The notes: generated by a model from the sequence alone, not told the origin. DNA of 26,738 nt from Dehalococcoidales bacterium (GCA_028717305.1 JAQUOC010000007.1:1-26738), one strand, 5' to 3'. Positions 1 to 8,415 are shown, numbered from the stretch's first letter. Numbers and translations: made by a program.

Positions 1-267
1 CTCATTCATCGCCACGCCGGCCTTTTCCTGAGCCGCCGCCACCGTAATATCTTCAGCTTCGACACCAAGCCATCCCGTAGCCACATCGGGAACAGCCTTT
101 ACCTCGCCCTGGCCGTTGACCCAGATACCCTGCTGTTGGTTAACCAGCTCCACTTTTACCGATTCCGGAGAGCCGTTGCCAGCCGGGCTGGTAACGCATC
201 CGGTGAAGACCAGCAGGGGAACTACCATTGCCAGAATGCCGATAATAATAAACCTCTTCCTATTCAC
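1..267 (-). CDS. SIMPL-domain (DUF541) lipoprotein, 3' end cut by window
   Basis: Reading the minus strand from a GTG at 265-267 gives 89 codons open to the window edge. The GTG was chosen because a strong GGAGGG ribosome-binding site lies about 6 nt upstream (273-280). The product starts with a charged N-terminus and a hydrophobic stretch ending in a lipobox (VFTGC), so it should be a secreted lipoprotein. After a short Ser/Gly/Pro linker comes GIWVNGQGEV-KAVPDVA, which matches the opening of SIMPL/DUF541 domains (usually G-x-V-x-x-x-P-D-x-A). SIMPL proteins are envelope or periplasmic proteins of poorly known function. The rest of the domain lies outside the window. It is divergent from rlmN. 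Domain assignment rests on the N-terminal motif only. Confidence 0.75.
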   Translation of the reverse strand, partial: MNRKRFIIIGILAMVVPLLVFTGCVTSPAGNGSPESVKVELVNQQQGIWVNGQGEVKAVPDVATGWLGVEAEDITVAAAQEKAGVAMNE

Positions 268-403
268 AGATTTCCCTCCTCACGAATAATAATTATTTTT
301 CTAAGTAATATAACGGCAAAAAGCCCCGGTAGTTACCCCGGCCATTTGAATATCACAATAGTATCACCGGTTAACAGACTGCTTCTTACTGTCGTTACTC
401 TGC

Positions 404-409
404 TATAAT
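404..409 (+). promoter_or_regulatory. Extended -10 promoter element for rlmN
   Basis: TGCTATAAT at 401-409 is a perfect TGnTATAAT extended -10 box. No good -35 is seen 17 bp upstream, as is usual for extended -10 promoters. Transcription would begin near 416, about 30 nt before the rlmN start. Confidence 0.5.
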
Positions 410-445
410 TATGATCAAGACCGCACAATCCAATACGAGCAGACC

Positions 446-1492
446 ATGTCGAAGACGATCATAGGTTTAAGTACGGATGAACTACGGGCCCTGGTAGAGC
501 AGGCCGGCGAACCGGCTTACCGCGGCAATCAACTGGCGGAATGGATCTACCGACGTGAAGCACACACGTTCGAGGAGATGACCAACCTGCCGCTCGGGCT
601 GCGTTCGCAGCTAGCCCGGGAATACGAAATCGGCCGCTCCCGGATTCTCTCCGTGCAGCACGGCCGGGACACAACTACCAAGTTGCTGCTGGCAATGAGC
701 GACGGCGCCAGAGTGGAAACCGTGGGCCTGCCATACGCAGGCCATTTCAGCTGCTGCGTATCCACGCAGGTGGGCTGCCCGGTAGGCTGCATTTTTTGCG
801 CCACCGGGATGAGCGGCTATACCCGCAACCTGACCGCCGGAGAGATTGTGGAACAGGTGCTGACAGTACAGGAAACAGTACGAAGCAGGCAATTACCCGC
901 TGGCAGTCATACTGACCGCATTGACCACGTTACTTTCATGGGCATGGGGGAGCCGCTGCTCAACCAGGCGGCCACTATGAAAGCTATACAACTGCTGAAA
1001 AACGAGCTGGGTATTGCCATGAGGCACCTGACATTGAGCACGGTCGGCTTCGTTCCCGGCATCCTCAAGCTGGCAGGGGAGAAAACACAAATTACCCTGG
1101 CGATATCCTTGCATGCTCCTAATGATCGGCTCCGCCGGAAACTTATTCCCAGGGCGATCAAGTTCAGCGTAACCGAGATTCTGGATGCCTGCCGTGAATT
1201 CGTAAGACAGACCGGGAGACGGGTGACGCTGGAATATTGCTTGCTTAACGGAATCAATGACGGCAGCAGAGAAGCTCATGAACTGGCCGGAGTGGTGGAC
1301 GGCCTTAACTGCCATGTGAATCTGATTCCATACAATGCGGCCTCCGGTCTTACCCTGCACTCCCCGCCTAGAGAACAAATCCGGACCTTTCGCAGCATTC
1401 TGGAAAGCGCCGGCATTCCCGTTACACAGCGGCTTCAGCGCGGCGCAGGCATCGATGCCGCCTGCGGACAGTTGCGAAACCGCACGATATGA
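446..1492 (+). CDS. rlmN: 23S rRNA (adenine-2503-C2)-methyltransferase RlmN
   Basis: This is a 348-residue radical-SAM enzyme of normal RlmN length. In the family it methylates C2 of A2503 in 23S rRNA (and A37 of some tRNAs), using SAM and a 4Fe-4S cluster. The cluster motif CxxxCxxC is at C111-C115-C118. The first catalytic Cys (E. coli C118 equivalent) is C104, seven residues before the cluster, in CVSTQVGC. The second is C340, in IDAACGQL near the C-terminus. The GMGEPLLN motif typical of the family is present. Cfr resistance enzymes share this fold, but nothing here favours Cfr over the housekeeping enzyme. The ATG start has no clear Shine-Dalgarno sequence. It lies about 30 nt after an extended -10 box and stands alone, divergent from the lipoprotein gene. 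Confidence 0.95.
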   Translation: MSKTIIGLSTDELRALVEQAGEPAYRGNQLAEWIYRREAHTFEEMTNLPLGLRSQLAREYEIGRSRILSVQHGRDTTTKLLLAMSDGARVETVGLPYAGHFSCCVSTQVGCPVGCIFCATGMSGYTRNLTAGEIVEQVLTVQETVRSRQLPAGSHTDRIDHVTFMGMGEPLLNQAATMKAIQLLKNELGIAMRHLTLSTVGFVPGILKLAGEKTQITLAISLHAPNDRLRRKLIPRAIKFSVTEILDACREFVRQTGRRVTLEYCLLNGINDGSREAHELAGVVDGLNCHVNLIPYNAASGLTLHSPPREQIRTFRSILESAGIPVTQRLQRGAGIDAACGQLRNRTI

Positions 1493-1573
1493 TTAAAATC
1501 CCAAATTCAACATAGCGACAGCAAAATTCCACAACACAGCAGTATTTCACCGAATCCCTTACCTACCAAGCTC

Positions 1574-1602
1574 TTCGCAAATCACCACCGCTATACTATA
1601 AT
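1574..1602 (+). promoter_or_regulatory. Promoter TTCGCA-17-TATAAT upstream of the phosphoribosyltransferase
   Basis: A perfect TATAAT (1597-1602) lies 17 bp after TTCGCA (1574-1579). The surrounding ~39 bp (1571-1609) closely matches 24799-24837, which sits in the same position before the SNase gene, so the element is conserved as a unit. The leader to the next gene is about 80 nt. Confidence 0.55.
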
Positions 1603-1690
1603 AACTACAGAACCTGAATGACATATTACTGCAACACCTATACTAACGACACTCAAAACAGGAAATCATGATTAGACTGAAGGAGGCGAT

Positions 1691-2356
1691 ATGACGATAC
1701 GCATTATCTCTCGCAGTAATGATTTTTTCCAGGACCGACAAGAGGCAGGAAGATTACTGGCTGGCGAGCTAAGACAGTTCATCTCCGATAATACGGTAGT
1801 AATAGGTATCCCTCGGGGCGGCGTTATTGTGGCCTATGAGATAGCAAGAGAGCTCAAGGTTGAATTCGATATCGTGCTGGCTCACAAACTGCGCAGCCCC
1901 GGGCATGCTGAACTGGCTATCGGTTCCGTAACCGAACATGGCAAGACATTCCTCAATAAAGTGCTCGTCCGCGGACTGAGTGTCAGTAACGACTATATCG
2001 AGGAAGAAAAGAGGCGCCAGCTCGTCGAAATCAAAAGGCGTGCCAATTCCATCCGCCGGGTGAAGTCAAAGGTACCGCTAACCGGCAAAACGGTCATTCT
2101 TACCGATGACGGCGTGGCCACCGGAGCCACGGTACAGGCAGCAATATGGTCGGTTAGACTGGAACACCCGGCGAAATTAATTGTTGCGCTACCGGTGGGG
2201 CCTAAAGAGACAATCACGAATCTATCAGTAGACGTCGATGAAGTCGTATGTCTGCGTGCCCCGGAGGATTTCGCCGCGGTCGGGCAATTCTACCTGCGAT
2301 ACACCCCCATCGACAACGATGCAATACTTAAGATCATGGGGCAAGAATCGAGGTGA
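1691..2356 (+). CDS. Phosphoribosyltransferase-family protein
   Basis: This 221-residue protein starts at an ATG behind a strong AAGGAGG (1680-1686). The PRPP-binding loop of type I phosphoribosyltransferases is clear at about residues 135-147 (VILTDDGVATGAT): hydrophobic strand, two acidic residues, then G-x-x-T-G-A-T. An upstream GIPRGG segment at 39-44 matches the first loop of the stand-alone family often annotated as 'predicted phosphoribosyltransferase'. Those proteins are soluble and their substrate is usually unknown. They are often found with stress or dormancy genes, and some are fused to hydrolases. No purine- or pyrimidine-specific hood is recognisable, so a named salvage enzyme should not be assumed. 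It appears to be transcribed alone. Confidence 0.85.
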   Translation: MTIRIISRSNDFFQDRQEAGRLLAGELRQFISDNTVVIGIPRGGVIVAYEIARELKVEFDIVLAHKLRSPGHAELAIGSVTEHGKTFLNKVLVRGLSVSNDYIEEEKRRQLVEIKRRANSIRRVKSKVPLTGKTVILTDDGVATGATVQAAIWSVRLEHPAKLIVALPVGPKETITNLSVDVDEVVCLRAPEDFAAVGQFYLRYTPIDNDAILKIMGQESR

Positions 2357-2414
2357 AAACTGACTTACCTCATAAGTTTATTTCCAAATTATAAGCGAAT
2401 CTTCTTCTTAACTC

Positions 2415-2443
2415 TTGACTTCTTCATAATCAGTCAATATTAT
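2415..2443 (+). promoter_or_regulatory. Sigma-70 promoter of the surface-protein gene
   Basis: TTGACT (2415-2420), 17-bp spacer, TATTAT (2438-2443). It lies about 60 nt before the ATG at 2504. Confidence 0.6.
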
Positions 2444-2503
2444 GTGTGGTAATTAAGAAATATTGCTCTACCATACTGTGAAAAATCAGGCAAGGAGGGC
2501 TTT

Positions 2504-4474
2504 ATGACAAGGTTATATTCAGGAATAGCCCTGGTCTTGACCTCTCTATTGCTGCTTCTGCCCGCCACACCGGCTATAGCCGCTTCGTTAAGCGTATTAC
2601 CAAACCACGCTCCGGTAGATGCGCTGGTCAACGTCAACGGCAGCGCCTTTACTCCAGGGGCAAACTACCAAATCCGCTTCGCTTACAATACCAGTTTTGA
2701 GGCCGTGACCAGTGGAACGATAGACCCAGCCGGTAACGTATCCCGTAATGTCAGGGTGCCGGAGATGCCCGGTGGAGCTTACACTGTGCGATTAGCGACC
2801 AACTACGAAAACACGAGCGCCATATTCGATGTCGATCCGGAAGTACAACTCAGCATCTCTACCGCTATGGTAAATGACCAGGTAACTATCCAGGGAACGG
2901 GTTTTAGGGCGAGCCGTAGCGTCACCATCAGCTTTGACAATAGAAGTATTGCCACTGCCTCAACCAACTCCCGCGGCAGCTTTACCACCACTTTCCGTGT
3001 TCCAGAGGCTGACCGCGGCAGCCATGAAGTCAATGCCGATGACGGCGTATTTGAAGCTACAGACAGTCTCATGGTAACACAATCAATATCAATCTCACCG
3101 ACCTCAGGCAGCACGGGCACCGAAGTAACGATAACAGGACACGGCTTCCGTGCCAACCGGTCAATGAGTATTTTCTTCGATGATGACCGGATTGCTACCA
3201 GCCCGGCTTCGGTCAGAAGCAATAGCAACGGCAGTTTCACGGCAGACTTTGAGGTACCGATTTGCATCAACCGCACTCTTGAGGTAATGGCAAGTGACGG
3301 CAGCTATGCTGCCAGCACCAGTTTCACCGTCGTCGCCAGTATAACGCTGTCCCAGACATCAGGCGAAGTAGGAAGCGAGGTCACGATTATAGGACACGGC
3401 TTTCGCTCCAACCGAAACATTGAAATAACATTCGATGTAGATCAATTGACCACCCGTCCATCGGTAGTCCGCTCGGACGAGACCGGCTGCTTCGAAGCCA
3501 CCTTCTTAATCCCGCCAAGCACTAAAGGCATACACAAAGTCGAAGCCAGCGACGGTATCGAATCGGATGATACTAACCTTACCACGGAACCGACTCTAAT
3601 ACTTAACCCGTCAAGCGGGCCAATCAACTCAACTGTCAGCATTACCGGAACCGGTTTTAGCAAATCGAGAACAGTGACTGTCCGATTCGATAGCAACCAC
3701 GTAAGAACCAGCGCCACTGACGCTCAAGGTAACTTCACCGACCATTTCGTAGTACCTTCGGTAAAGAGCGGTAACTATGCTGTTACCGCCGATGATGGCA
3801 CCACCTCGGATAGCACCTCCTTTACCGTAACCACCAGCATGGAAATCACCCCGGTCAACGGAAACGTAGGATCATACATAACGGTACAAGGAACCGGCTT
3901 CACTGGAGTAGTCACAATTAAGTACGATGACTCCGTTTTAGCGACTACCAGAGCCGATGCCAACGGCAACTTCTCCATTTACTTTAAGGCTCCGGCCAGC
4001 CGTCACGGACAGCACACTATAAGCGCCAGTGATGCCGTAAACGCACTGGAAACACTTTTTATCATGGAGTCCACCCCACCACCAGCACCTCAACTCGTGT
4101 CTCCGGAGAGCGGCTCCAGACAGGGTACCCGGCCCACTCTAACATGGAATACGGTGAGCGATCCGAGTGGCGTTACTTATACCCTCCAGATTGCCACGGA
4201 CGACAGTTTCAGCACCCTACTCCTGGAGAAAACGGGCCTATCCCAGCCACAATACACTCTGACTAAGGAGGAGTCACTCCGGGGTACCGATAGCGACGCA
4301 CCCTATTACTGGCGGGTGAGAGCCGTCGATGGAGCTGAAAATGAGAGTGACTGGTCCGCGGTACGTTCTTTTCACGTTAGGTACTTCCCCCAGTGGGCAC
4401 TTATCCTTATAATCAGCGCAGCTAGTGTTGCGATTGCCGTTCTGATAACCAGACATTATTACAAAAAATCATAG
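2504..4474 (+). CDS. Membrane-anchored surface protein with six Ig/IPT-like repeats and an FnIII-like domain
   Basis: The product is 656 residues, with a GGAGG ribosome-binding site ~8 nt before the ATG. Residues 1-27 form a signal peptide (hydrophobic core, then PAIAA). Six repeats of about 80 residues follow at roughly 28-111, 113-191, 192-277, 278-361, 362-442 and 443-521. Each has the pattern S-x-T-S-G-x-x-G-(S/T)-x-V-(T)-I-x-G-(T/H)-G-F, then a (D)-G-(S/N)-F-x-x-x-F-x-(V/I)-P element, and ends in SDG. This resembles IPT/TIG or other bacterial Ig-like folds. A PPPAPQL linker leads to a fibronectin-III-like domain (~527-628, TLTWNTVSD and YYWRVRAVDG). A single transmembrane helix at 631-649 is followed by a short basic tail, so the chain is outside with its C-terminus in the membrane. 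There is no LPXTG motif. A role in adhesion or envelope structure is inference. Confidence 0.8.
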   Translation: MTRLYSGIALVLTSLLLLLPATPAIAASLSVLPNHAPVDALVNVNGSAFTPGANYQIRFAYNTSFEAVTSGTIDPAGNVSRNVRVPEMPGGAYTVRLATNYENTSAIFDVDPEVQLSISTAMVNDQVTIQGTGFRASRSVTISFDNRSIATASTNSRGSFTTTFRVPEADRGSHEVNADDGVFEATDSLMVTQSISISPTSGSTGTEVTITGHGFRANRSMSIFFDDDRIATSPASVRSNSNGSFTADFEVPICINRTLEVMASDGSYAASTSFTVVASITLSQTSGEVGSEVTIIGHGFRSNRNIEITFDVDQLTTRPSVVRSDETGCFEATFLIPPSTKGIHKVEASDGIESDDTNLTTEPTLILNPSSGPINSTVSITGTGFSKSRTVTVRFDSNHVRTSATDAQGNFTDHFVVPSVKSGNYAVTADDGTTSDSTSFTVTTSMEITPVNGNVGSYITVQGTGFTGVVTIKYDDSVLATTRADANGNFSIYFKAPASRHGQHTISASDAVNALETLFIMESTPPPAPQLVSPESGSRQGTRPTLTWNTVSDPSGVTYTLQIATDDSFSTLLLEKTGLSQPQYTLTKEESLRGTDSDAPYYWRVRAVDGAENESDWSAVRSFHVRYFPQWALILIISAASVAIAVLITRHYYKKS

Positions 4475-4509
4475 ACGGCTAATACTGTCCGCGGAAAGGA
4501 CGGGCAATA

Positions 4510-4890
4510 ATGCTACGGGTGAAGAGGATATATGACACTGTATCTGAAGCTGACGGCTTTCGCATACTTGTCGACAGATTGTGGCCCAGAGGAATGAGTA
4601 AAGAGAGAGCTAAAGTCGATCTTTGGCTTAAAGACATAGCACCAAGTAGCCGGTTACGGAAGTGGTTCGGTCACGATCAACAGAAATGGAGTGAATTTCA
4701 AGAAAAGTATTATGAGGAACTAGGTGAAAAAGGGAGCCCCGTTGCTTTGGTACTGGATAAGATGTCATCGGGGAATGTGACTCTTCTTTTTGGAGCAAAA
4801 GAAGGGCAACTCAATAACGCCGTAGCACTGAGGGAATACCTTACCGAAAGGCAAAGGAGCCAGGTCTCACAAGAACAACAGAGGCATTGA
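4510..4890 (+). CDS. DUF488 family protein (YeaO-like)
   Basis: This 126-residue soluble protein opens with RVKRIYD-x-x-S-x-x-D-G-F-R-I-L-VDRLWPRG, then WLKDIAPS-x-x-LRKWFGHD and a C-terminal TLLFGAKEG. These are the hallmarks of the DUF488/YeaO family. The family has conserved Arg, Asp and Trp residues but no established biochemical role. It starts 35 nt after the surface-protein gene with a weak AAAGGA site, so it may be read through from that gene. The usual family length is about 115-130 residues, so it looks complete. Confidence 0.85.
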   Translation: MLRVKRIYDTVSEADGFRILVDRLWPRGMSKERAKVDLWLKDIAPSSRLRKWFGHDQQKWSEFQEKYYEELGEKGSPVALVLDKMSSGNVTLLFGAKEGQLNNAVALREYLTERQRSQVSQEQQRH

Positions 4891-4970
4891 AAGAAGAGCA
4901 GAAAAACAACAAAACACGACCTGCCTCCGAAAAAGATACCAGTAATAATCTTACAAAAGGAGCCTCTCTA

Positions 4971-5014
4971 TTAACAAGTGGCATACTACCAGGGGTAGAT
5001 CCACACAAGTGTGA
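4971..5014 (+). repeat. Dispersed GTGGCAT-CTACC-GGTC repeat, copy 1
   Basis: The intergenic 4891-5142 carries a segment beginning ATTAACAAGTGGCAT that is shared with 22296-22330. Its later part (GGGTAG-ATCCACACAAGTGTGA) aligns with 24775-24796. I see no hairpin or coding sequence in it. Confidence 0.55.
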
Positions 5015-5142
5015 CCGCTACACCTTACTGACAATTGTTTAGTTGGTTAAATTCACGGTTGGAGTGCTTTTCCCCGAGCTAAAGACCTATCAGAGCGGGG
5101 CCGATAAGCTTCTATCCTCTGGGTATCAGCGCTGCTTCTTCG

Positions 5143-6297
5143 TTATTGCGGAGTGAAAATCAGTAATCCGTCACCAGAACAATAGATGGAGAGCTCATCG
5201 TCTTGAATATTGTATGTCTCAGCGGCACTTAGCATCTCAAAGAAATCATGTTCCTGAGTCATTCTTTCTGATGGGAAGCACAGCATCATCGTGGAGGTAA
5301 TGGGTGGTATTATGGTTAACTGATTGCCGTCGATTTCATAACTGACGGAGTAGCTGTTGCATCCCCCGGAACCCGCAACCTTTCCGGTATCGCTCTTGAA
5401 TTCTGCAGTGACGGTGGTGCCTGCCAGTAGAGAACTCAGAGCCTCTGCATCACCGTATTCCTGCAGTTCCCAGGTGATGTCTTCGATTGGGGGCATTTCT
5501 TCAGGCGGTGCTTCCTCGACCTGCTCGACAAATACCATCTCTTTATCGTCGGCACATGAGACAATCAGCTTGTCGGCATGGATCAGGAACGTCTCTGCCG
5601 TACTTAGCAGCTCAAAAAACTCATGTTCCTGAGTCATTCTTGCTGCTGGAAAGCACAGCATCATCGTGGAGGTAATAGGGGGTATTATGGTCAACTGATT
5701 GCCGTCGATTTCATAACTGACGGAGTAGCTGTTGCATCCCGCGGAACCCGCAACCTTTCCGGTATCGCTCTTGAATTCCGCGGTGACGGTGGTATCTGCC
5801 AGCAGAGCCTCCAGGTCCCCTGCATCACCGTATTCCTGCAGTTCCCAGGTGATGTCTTCGATTGGGGGCATTTCTTCAGGCGGTGCTTCTTCCACTACCT
5901 CAAATGTGGTAGTCACCTGCTCCGACCAATCGCCGTAATTGTCTTGGACTATCAGGCTGATGCTGTGGTCACCCACAGACAAAGATGACGTCTCAAAGGT
6001 GGCAGTGGTACCCAGGTCGCCGTCCAGGCTAGAACTCCAGCGGTAGGCTACCACGGTCCCGTCCTTATCCGTACCATGTCCTTGAAAAGACACCAACTGA
6101 TCTTTGACTGCCTCACTTGGGGTAACCGAGTCTATATAGGCAACTGGCGGGATGTTGACCGGAACCGGACTCGGCGATGGAGCTGGTGAAGGAGCGGGAG
6201 TTGGAGCCGGTTCAAGGGAACTTCTAAAGGGCAGGCAACTAGTTGCCATCAGGCTTGTTATAGCCGCTACAGCGATGACCCAAATTAAGTTTTTCAT
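5143..6297 (-). CDS. Lipoprotein with PKD-like domain and two tandem META domains
   Basis: The start was placed at the ATG at 6295-6297 rather than six codons upstream, because GAGGAG lies just before it and MKNLIWVI is a proper signal-peptide start. The product is 384 residues. The lipobox is MATSC (Cys about residue 21). A Pro/Ala/Ser linker of repeated PAPSP units (~30-47) leads to a PKD-like domain (~51-137; SFQGHGTDKDG...YRWSS, the usual polycystic-kidney-disease fold pattern). Two META (HslJ-like) domains follow at ~150-259 and ~274-384. Each has WELQEYGDA, GKVAGS-(A/G)-GCNSYS and STMMLCFP with the family's paired Cys. META domains occur in heat-shock or novobiocin-linked HslJ and in many lipoproteins; their role is unclear. 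The two units are nearly identical at DNA level. Confidence 0.85.
   Translation of the reverse strand: MKNLIWVIAVAAITSLMATSCLPFRSSLEPAPTPAPSPAPSPSPVPVNIPPVAYIDSVTPSEAVKDQLVSFQGHGTDKDGTVVAYRWSSSLDGDLGTTATFETSSLSVGDHSISLIVQDNYGDWSEQVTTTFEVVEEAPPEEMPPIEDITWELQEYGDAGDLEALLADTTVTAEFKSDTGKVAGSAGCNSYSVSYEIDGNQLTIIPPITSTMMLCFPAARMTQEHEFFELLSTAETFLIHADKLIVSCADDKEMVFVEQVEEAPPEEMPPIEDITWELQEYGDAEALSSLLAGTTVTAEFKSDTGKVAGSGGCNSYSVSYEIDGNQLTIIPPITSTMMLCFPSERMTQEHDFFEMLSAAETYNIQDDELSIYCSGDGLLIFTPQ
5261..5892 (-). repeat. Intragenic tandem duplication of the META-domain unit (375-bp period)
   Basis: Matching points recur 375 bp (125 codons) apart: 5261 with 5636, and 5461 with 5836. Between about 5270-5517 and 5645-5892 the two stretches differ at only scattered positions. 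The divergent ends of the units lie around 5143-5260 and 5518-5635. Confidence 0.9.
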
Positions 6298-6345
6298 TAA
6301 TCTCCTCAGCTCCATGCAAACAATATGGCTTAAATAGGTTACTTT

Positions 6346-6374
6346 AATATACTCTTGAGCTTTCGAGCTGTCAA
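6346..6374 (-). promoter_or_regulatory. Minus-strand sigma-70 promoter of the META lipoprotein
   Basis: On the minus strand TTGACA (6374-6369), 17-bp spacer, TATATT (6351-6346). The expected transcription start is near 6339, giving a leader of about 40 nt to the chosen ATG at 6297. Confidence 0.65.
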
Positions 6375-6458
6375 TATCCTATAAGGCTGAGATCGTCCGC
6401 TGTGGCTGGTATCATAATAGCAAAAGAGTCTTCTAAATACTTCTTCCCTAAGCATGTA

Positions 6459-6490
6459 TTGAAAATACGGTAATCTTGTATTATAGTGCT
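6459..6490 (+). repeat. 32-nt AATAC/GTATT palindromic repeat, copy A
   Basis: Core AATACGGTAATCTTGTATT can fold with AATAC/GTATT arms. It is identical over about 20 nt to copy B at 23468. It also reads as a possible promoter (TTGAAA 6459-6464, 17 bp, TATAGT 6482-6487), properly placed before the MDR gene. Only this copy keeps a good -10. Confidence 0.7.
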
Positions 6491-6542
6491 AGCTAAAATG
6501 ATTATAGGATGATGCGGAGGCAGGGCGAACCGGGAGAAAACC

Positions 6543-7547
6543 ATAAAGTATAAAAGCGTCATCGCAACCAAAAGGGGTGGGCCGGAAGTTCTCAAGATCA
6601 TCGAGAACGACCTGCTCCCGCCGTCAGCCGGGGAGGCACGGATTAAAATCCTCGCCACAGGCGTGTGCCAGGACGATATCGCGGCCCGGATTGGCAACCG
6701 ACCCACTCCACCCAGGTTACCGTTCGTACCGGGTTATACTATTCTCGGTGTCGTGGACGCGATCGGCGAAGGTAACATCAAGGTCGCCGTGGGTGACCGT
6801 GTCGCCGCATTAACTGCTCTCGGAGGCTATTCCGAGTACATCTACCTTAGCGGAGAACGCCTTGTCCACGTCCCGGTAACCATAGACCCTGCCGAAGCGG
6901 TAACACTCATTCTGAACTATGTAGTTGCCTACCAGGTGCTCCACAGGCTCGTGCAGGTAAAGGCAGGCGATCGGGTGCTCATTATCGGCGCGAGCGGCGG
7001 CGTGGGAACCGCATTTCTTCAACTGGGTAAGCTGGCTAACCTCACCATGTACGGCATGGCATCCAAAAGCAAACACAGCGCACTAACTAAACTGGGCGCG
7101 ATACCAATCGACTACCATACGCAGGACTTTGTCGATGTAATCCACCGTAGCGAACCCGATGGCCTCGACTTCGTTTTCAACGGGATGGGCGAAGACTACC
7201 TCAGGCGCGGATTAGCAGTGCTGATGCGTGGCGGCACTTTCGTGCAATATGGCGCACCGCAGAGTTTTTTACGTCTTATAAGTTTTCTAGCCCAGTTCAT
7301 TATGTTCAAACTGCTGCCGAACGGAAAGGCGGTGGAGGGATACGGGACTCATAGAGTAGACTACCGGCTACTCACGGAAGACTGGATAGAGCTTTTCAAG
7401 CTGTTGGAAGAAGGCAAAATAAAGCCTGTTATTGCCGGTAAGTTCCCCATGCTGGAAGCAGCCAAAGCCAACGAAATGCTGGAGAGCGGAAAGGTGATCG
7501 GCAATATCGTCTTGCTGGCACCGGAAATACTGTTAAAGAGTACATAA
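6543..7547 (+). CDS. Quinone-oxidoreductase-like MDR (zinc-independent) protein, start codon apparently ATA
   Basis: A long reading frame encodes an NAD(P)H-dependent medium-chain dehydrogenase/reductase of the quinone reductase type. The N-terminal catalytic domain has PGYTILGVVDAIG. The Rossmann loop GASGGVG is at ~149-155 in the numbering used here. The zinc-coordinating residues of alcohol dehydrogenases are absent. Reduction of quinones or enones is the family role; the substrate is unknown. Homology continues upstream of the first GTG (6663): codons 6546-6662 read KYKSVIATKRGGPEVLKI..., the standard MDR opening, back to an in-frame TGA at 6510. No ATG, GTG or TTG lies between that stop and this segment. 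The codon in the normal start position is ATA (6543), eight bases after GGGAG. Either ATA initiates, a CTG (near 6618) is used, or the start was lost by mutation. Full length would be 335 residues. Confidence 0.75.
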   Translation: MKYKSVIATKRGGPEVLKIIENDLLPPSAGEARIKILATGVCQDDIAARIGNRPTPPRLPFVPGYTILGVVDAIGEGNIKVAVGDRVAALTALGGYSEYIYLSGERLVHVPVTIDPAEAVTLILNYVVAYQVLHRLVQVKAGDRVLIIGASGGVGTAFLQLGKLANLTMYGMASKSKHSALTKLGAIPIDYHTQDFVDVIHRSEPDGLDFVFNGMGEDYLRRGLAVLMRGGTFVQYGAPQSFLRLISFLAQFIMFKLLPNGKAVEGYGTHRVDYRLLTEDWIELFKLLEEGKIKPVIAGKFPMLEAAKANEMLESGKVIGNIVLLAPEILLKST

Positions 7548-7834
7548 TTGGCGACGCCGGGGACGGCAGTTATATGGCCAGATTTATCGCCCAGAGCCGT
7601 GAGGTTGAGTGTCCAGTTGGCAAGGGACTGGCGGTGCGGCGAGGGGAGGAATGGGATTAAAAAAGAGGGGTTAGTTGCTACGCCTTGAAGCCAGTCACAA
7701 TTGGGTGTCTGCTCACAGGTTATAATCAGATCATTGGTTCTGTTTTGCAGAAACACATCTAATTATAGCTCATTTTACTAGATGCTCTACTCAAGACGAA
7801 ATTGACAATCATCCCTAATTAGAATTAACCTAGA

Positions 7835-8242
7835 ATGATACGAGCAATGAATAATTTACCTATATTCACAATTGGTATTGTTTCAGAGCTACTGGAAGTA
7901 CACCCTGAAACGATACGTGTTTGGGAAAGATACGGGATAATTAGACCGCAAAGAAGAAGCGGTAAGCGATTCTACTCCAAGACCGACCTGAAAAGATTAC
8001 GATTCATCAAGAAGTTAATAACGGAGCAACTAAACCTTCCCGCAATACGTCACTATCTCCGGCTTTACCCTTGCTGGGACATGGATGACTGCCCAACTTG
8101 TATGCAGGTTTCCGAGTTCAAGGTATGCGCAAAACCGTGCTGGAGAGAGGAAAACAAATATTGCCAAGTTTATGGGAAAAAAGATATGTGCTTAGACTGT
8201 GAATTTGGGAAACGGCATGTTACCAAAATCTGTTCTTACTGA
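7835..8242 (+). CDS. MerR-family regulator with Cys-rich C-terminal domain
   Basis: The protein has 135 residues; an alternative start is Met5. Residues ~11-75 form a MerR winged helix-turn-helix: FTIGIVSELLEVHPETIRVWERYG, then IIRPQR-x-x-G-x-RFYS-x-x-DL-x-RL-x-FIK. MerR proteins bind dyads between -35 and -10 and twist the promoter. The C-terminal part lacks the usual long dimerisation helix. It has nine Cys in 54 residues (80, 86, 89, 98, 102, 110, 119, 122, 133), enough for an iron-sulfur cluster or zinc sites, so metal or redox sensing is likely but inferred. The spacing differs from SoxR (CX2CXCX5C). No clear ribosome-binding site was found. A dyad that fits a MerR promoter lies 180 nt downstream, before the next gene. 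Confidence 0.8.
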   Translation: MIRAMNNLPIFTIGIVSELLEVHPETIRVWERYGIIRPQRRSGKRFYSKTDLKRLRFIKKLITEQLNLPAIRHYLRLYPCWDMDDCPTCMQVSEFKVCAKPCWREENKYCQVYGKKDMCLDCEFGKRHVTKICSY

Positions 8243-8415
8243 GCACATCAACTGGAAGTTTCTCCGCACCCTAGTGCTCTGTTAATTTACCAGTAGCTGG
8301 CATCTTGACGACAAATTCTTTAGTGCCCTCACAGAATCCTCAAAAACGGCGTTTCAACCAAATATCTAATACGTAGTCATCTTAGCCCATCAAGTAGCTA
8401 TATACTAGTTTTGAA

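Noticed and set aside
893..1378. Long minus-strand open frame inside rlmN
   Set aside because: Antisense shadow of a well-supported gene; composition is explained by rlmN codon use.
5070..5105. CCCCG/CGGGG possible terminator for the META lipoprotein
   Set aside because: Only 5 bp pair before mismatches and there is no U-tract in the minus direction.
7574..7660. A 28-codon frame after the MDR gene (MARFIAQSREVECPVGKGLA...) that reads like protein
   Set aside because: No ribosome-binding site, no recognisable family and too short to judge. It could be a relic of a lost gene, so it is not called.
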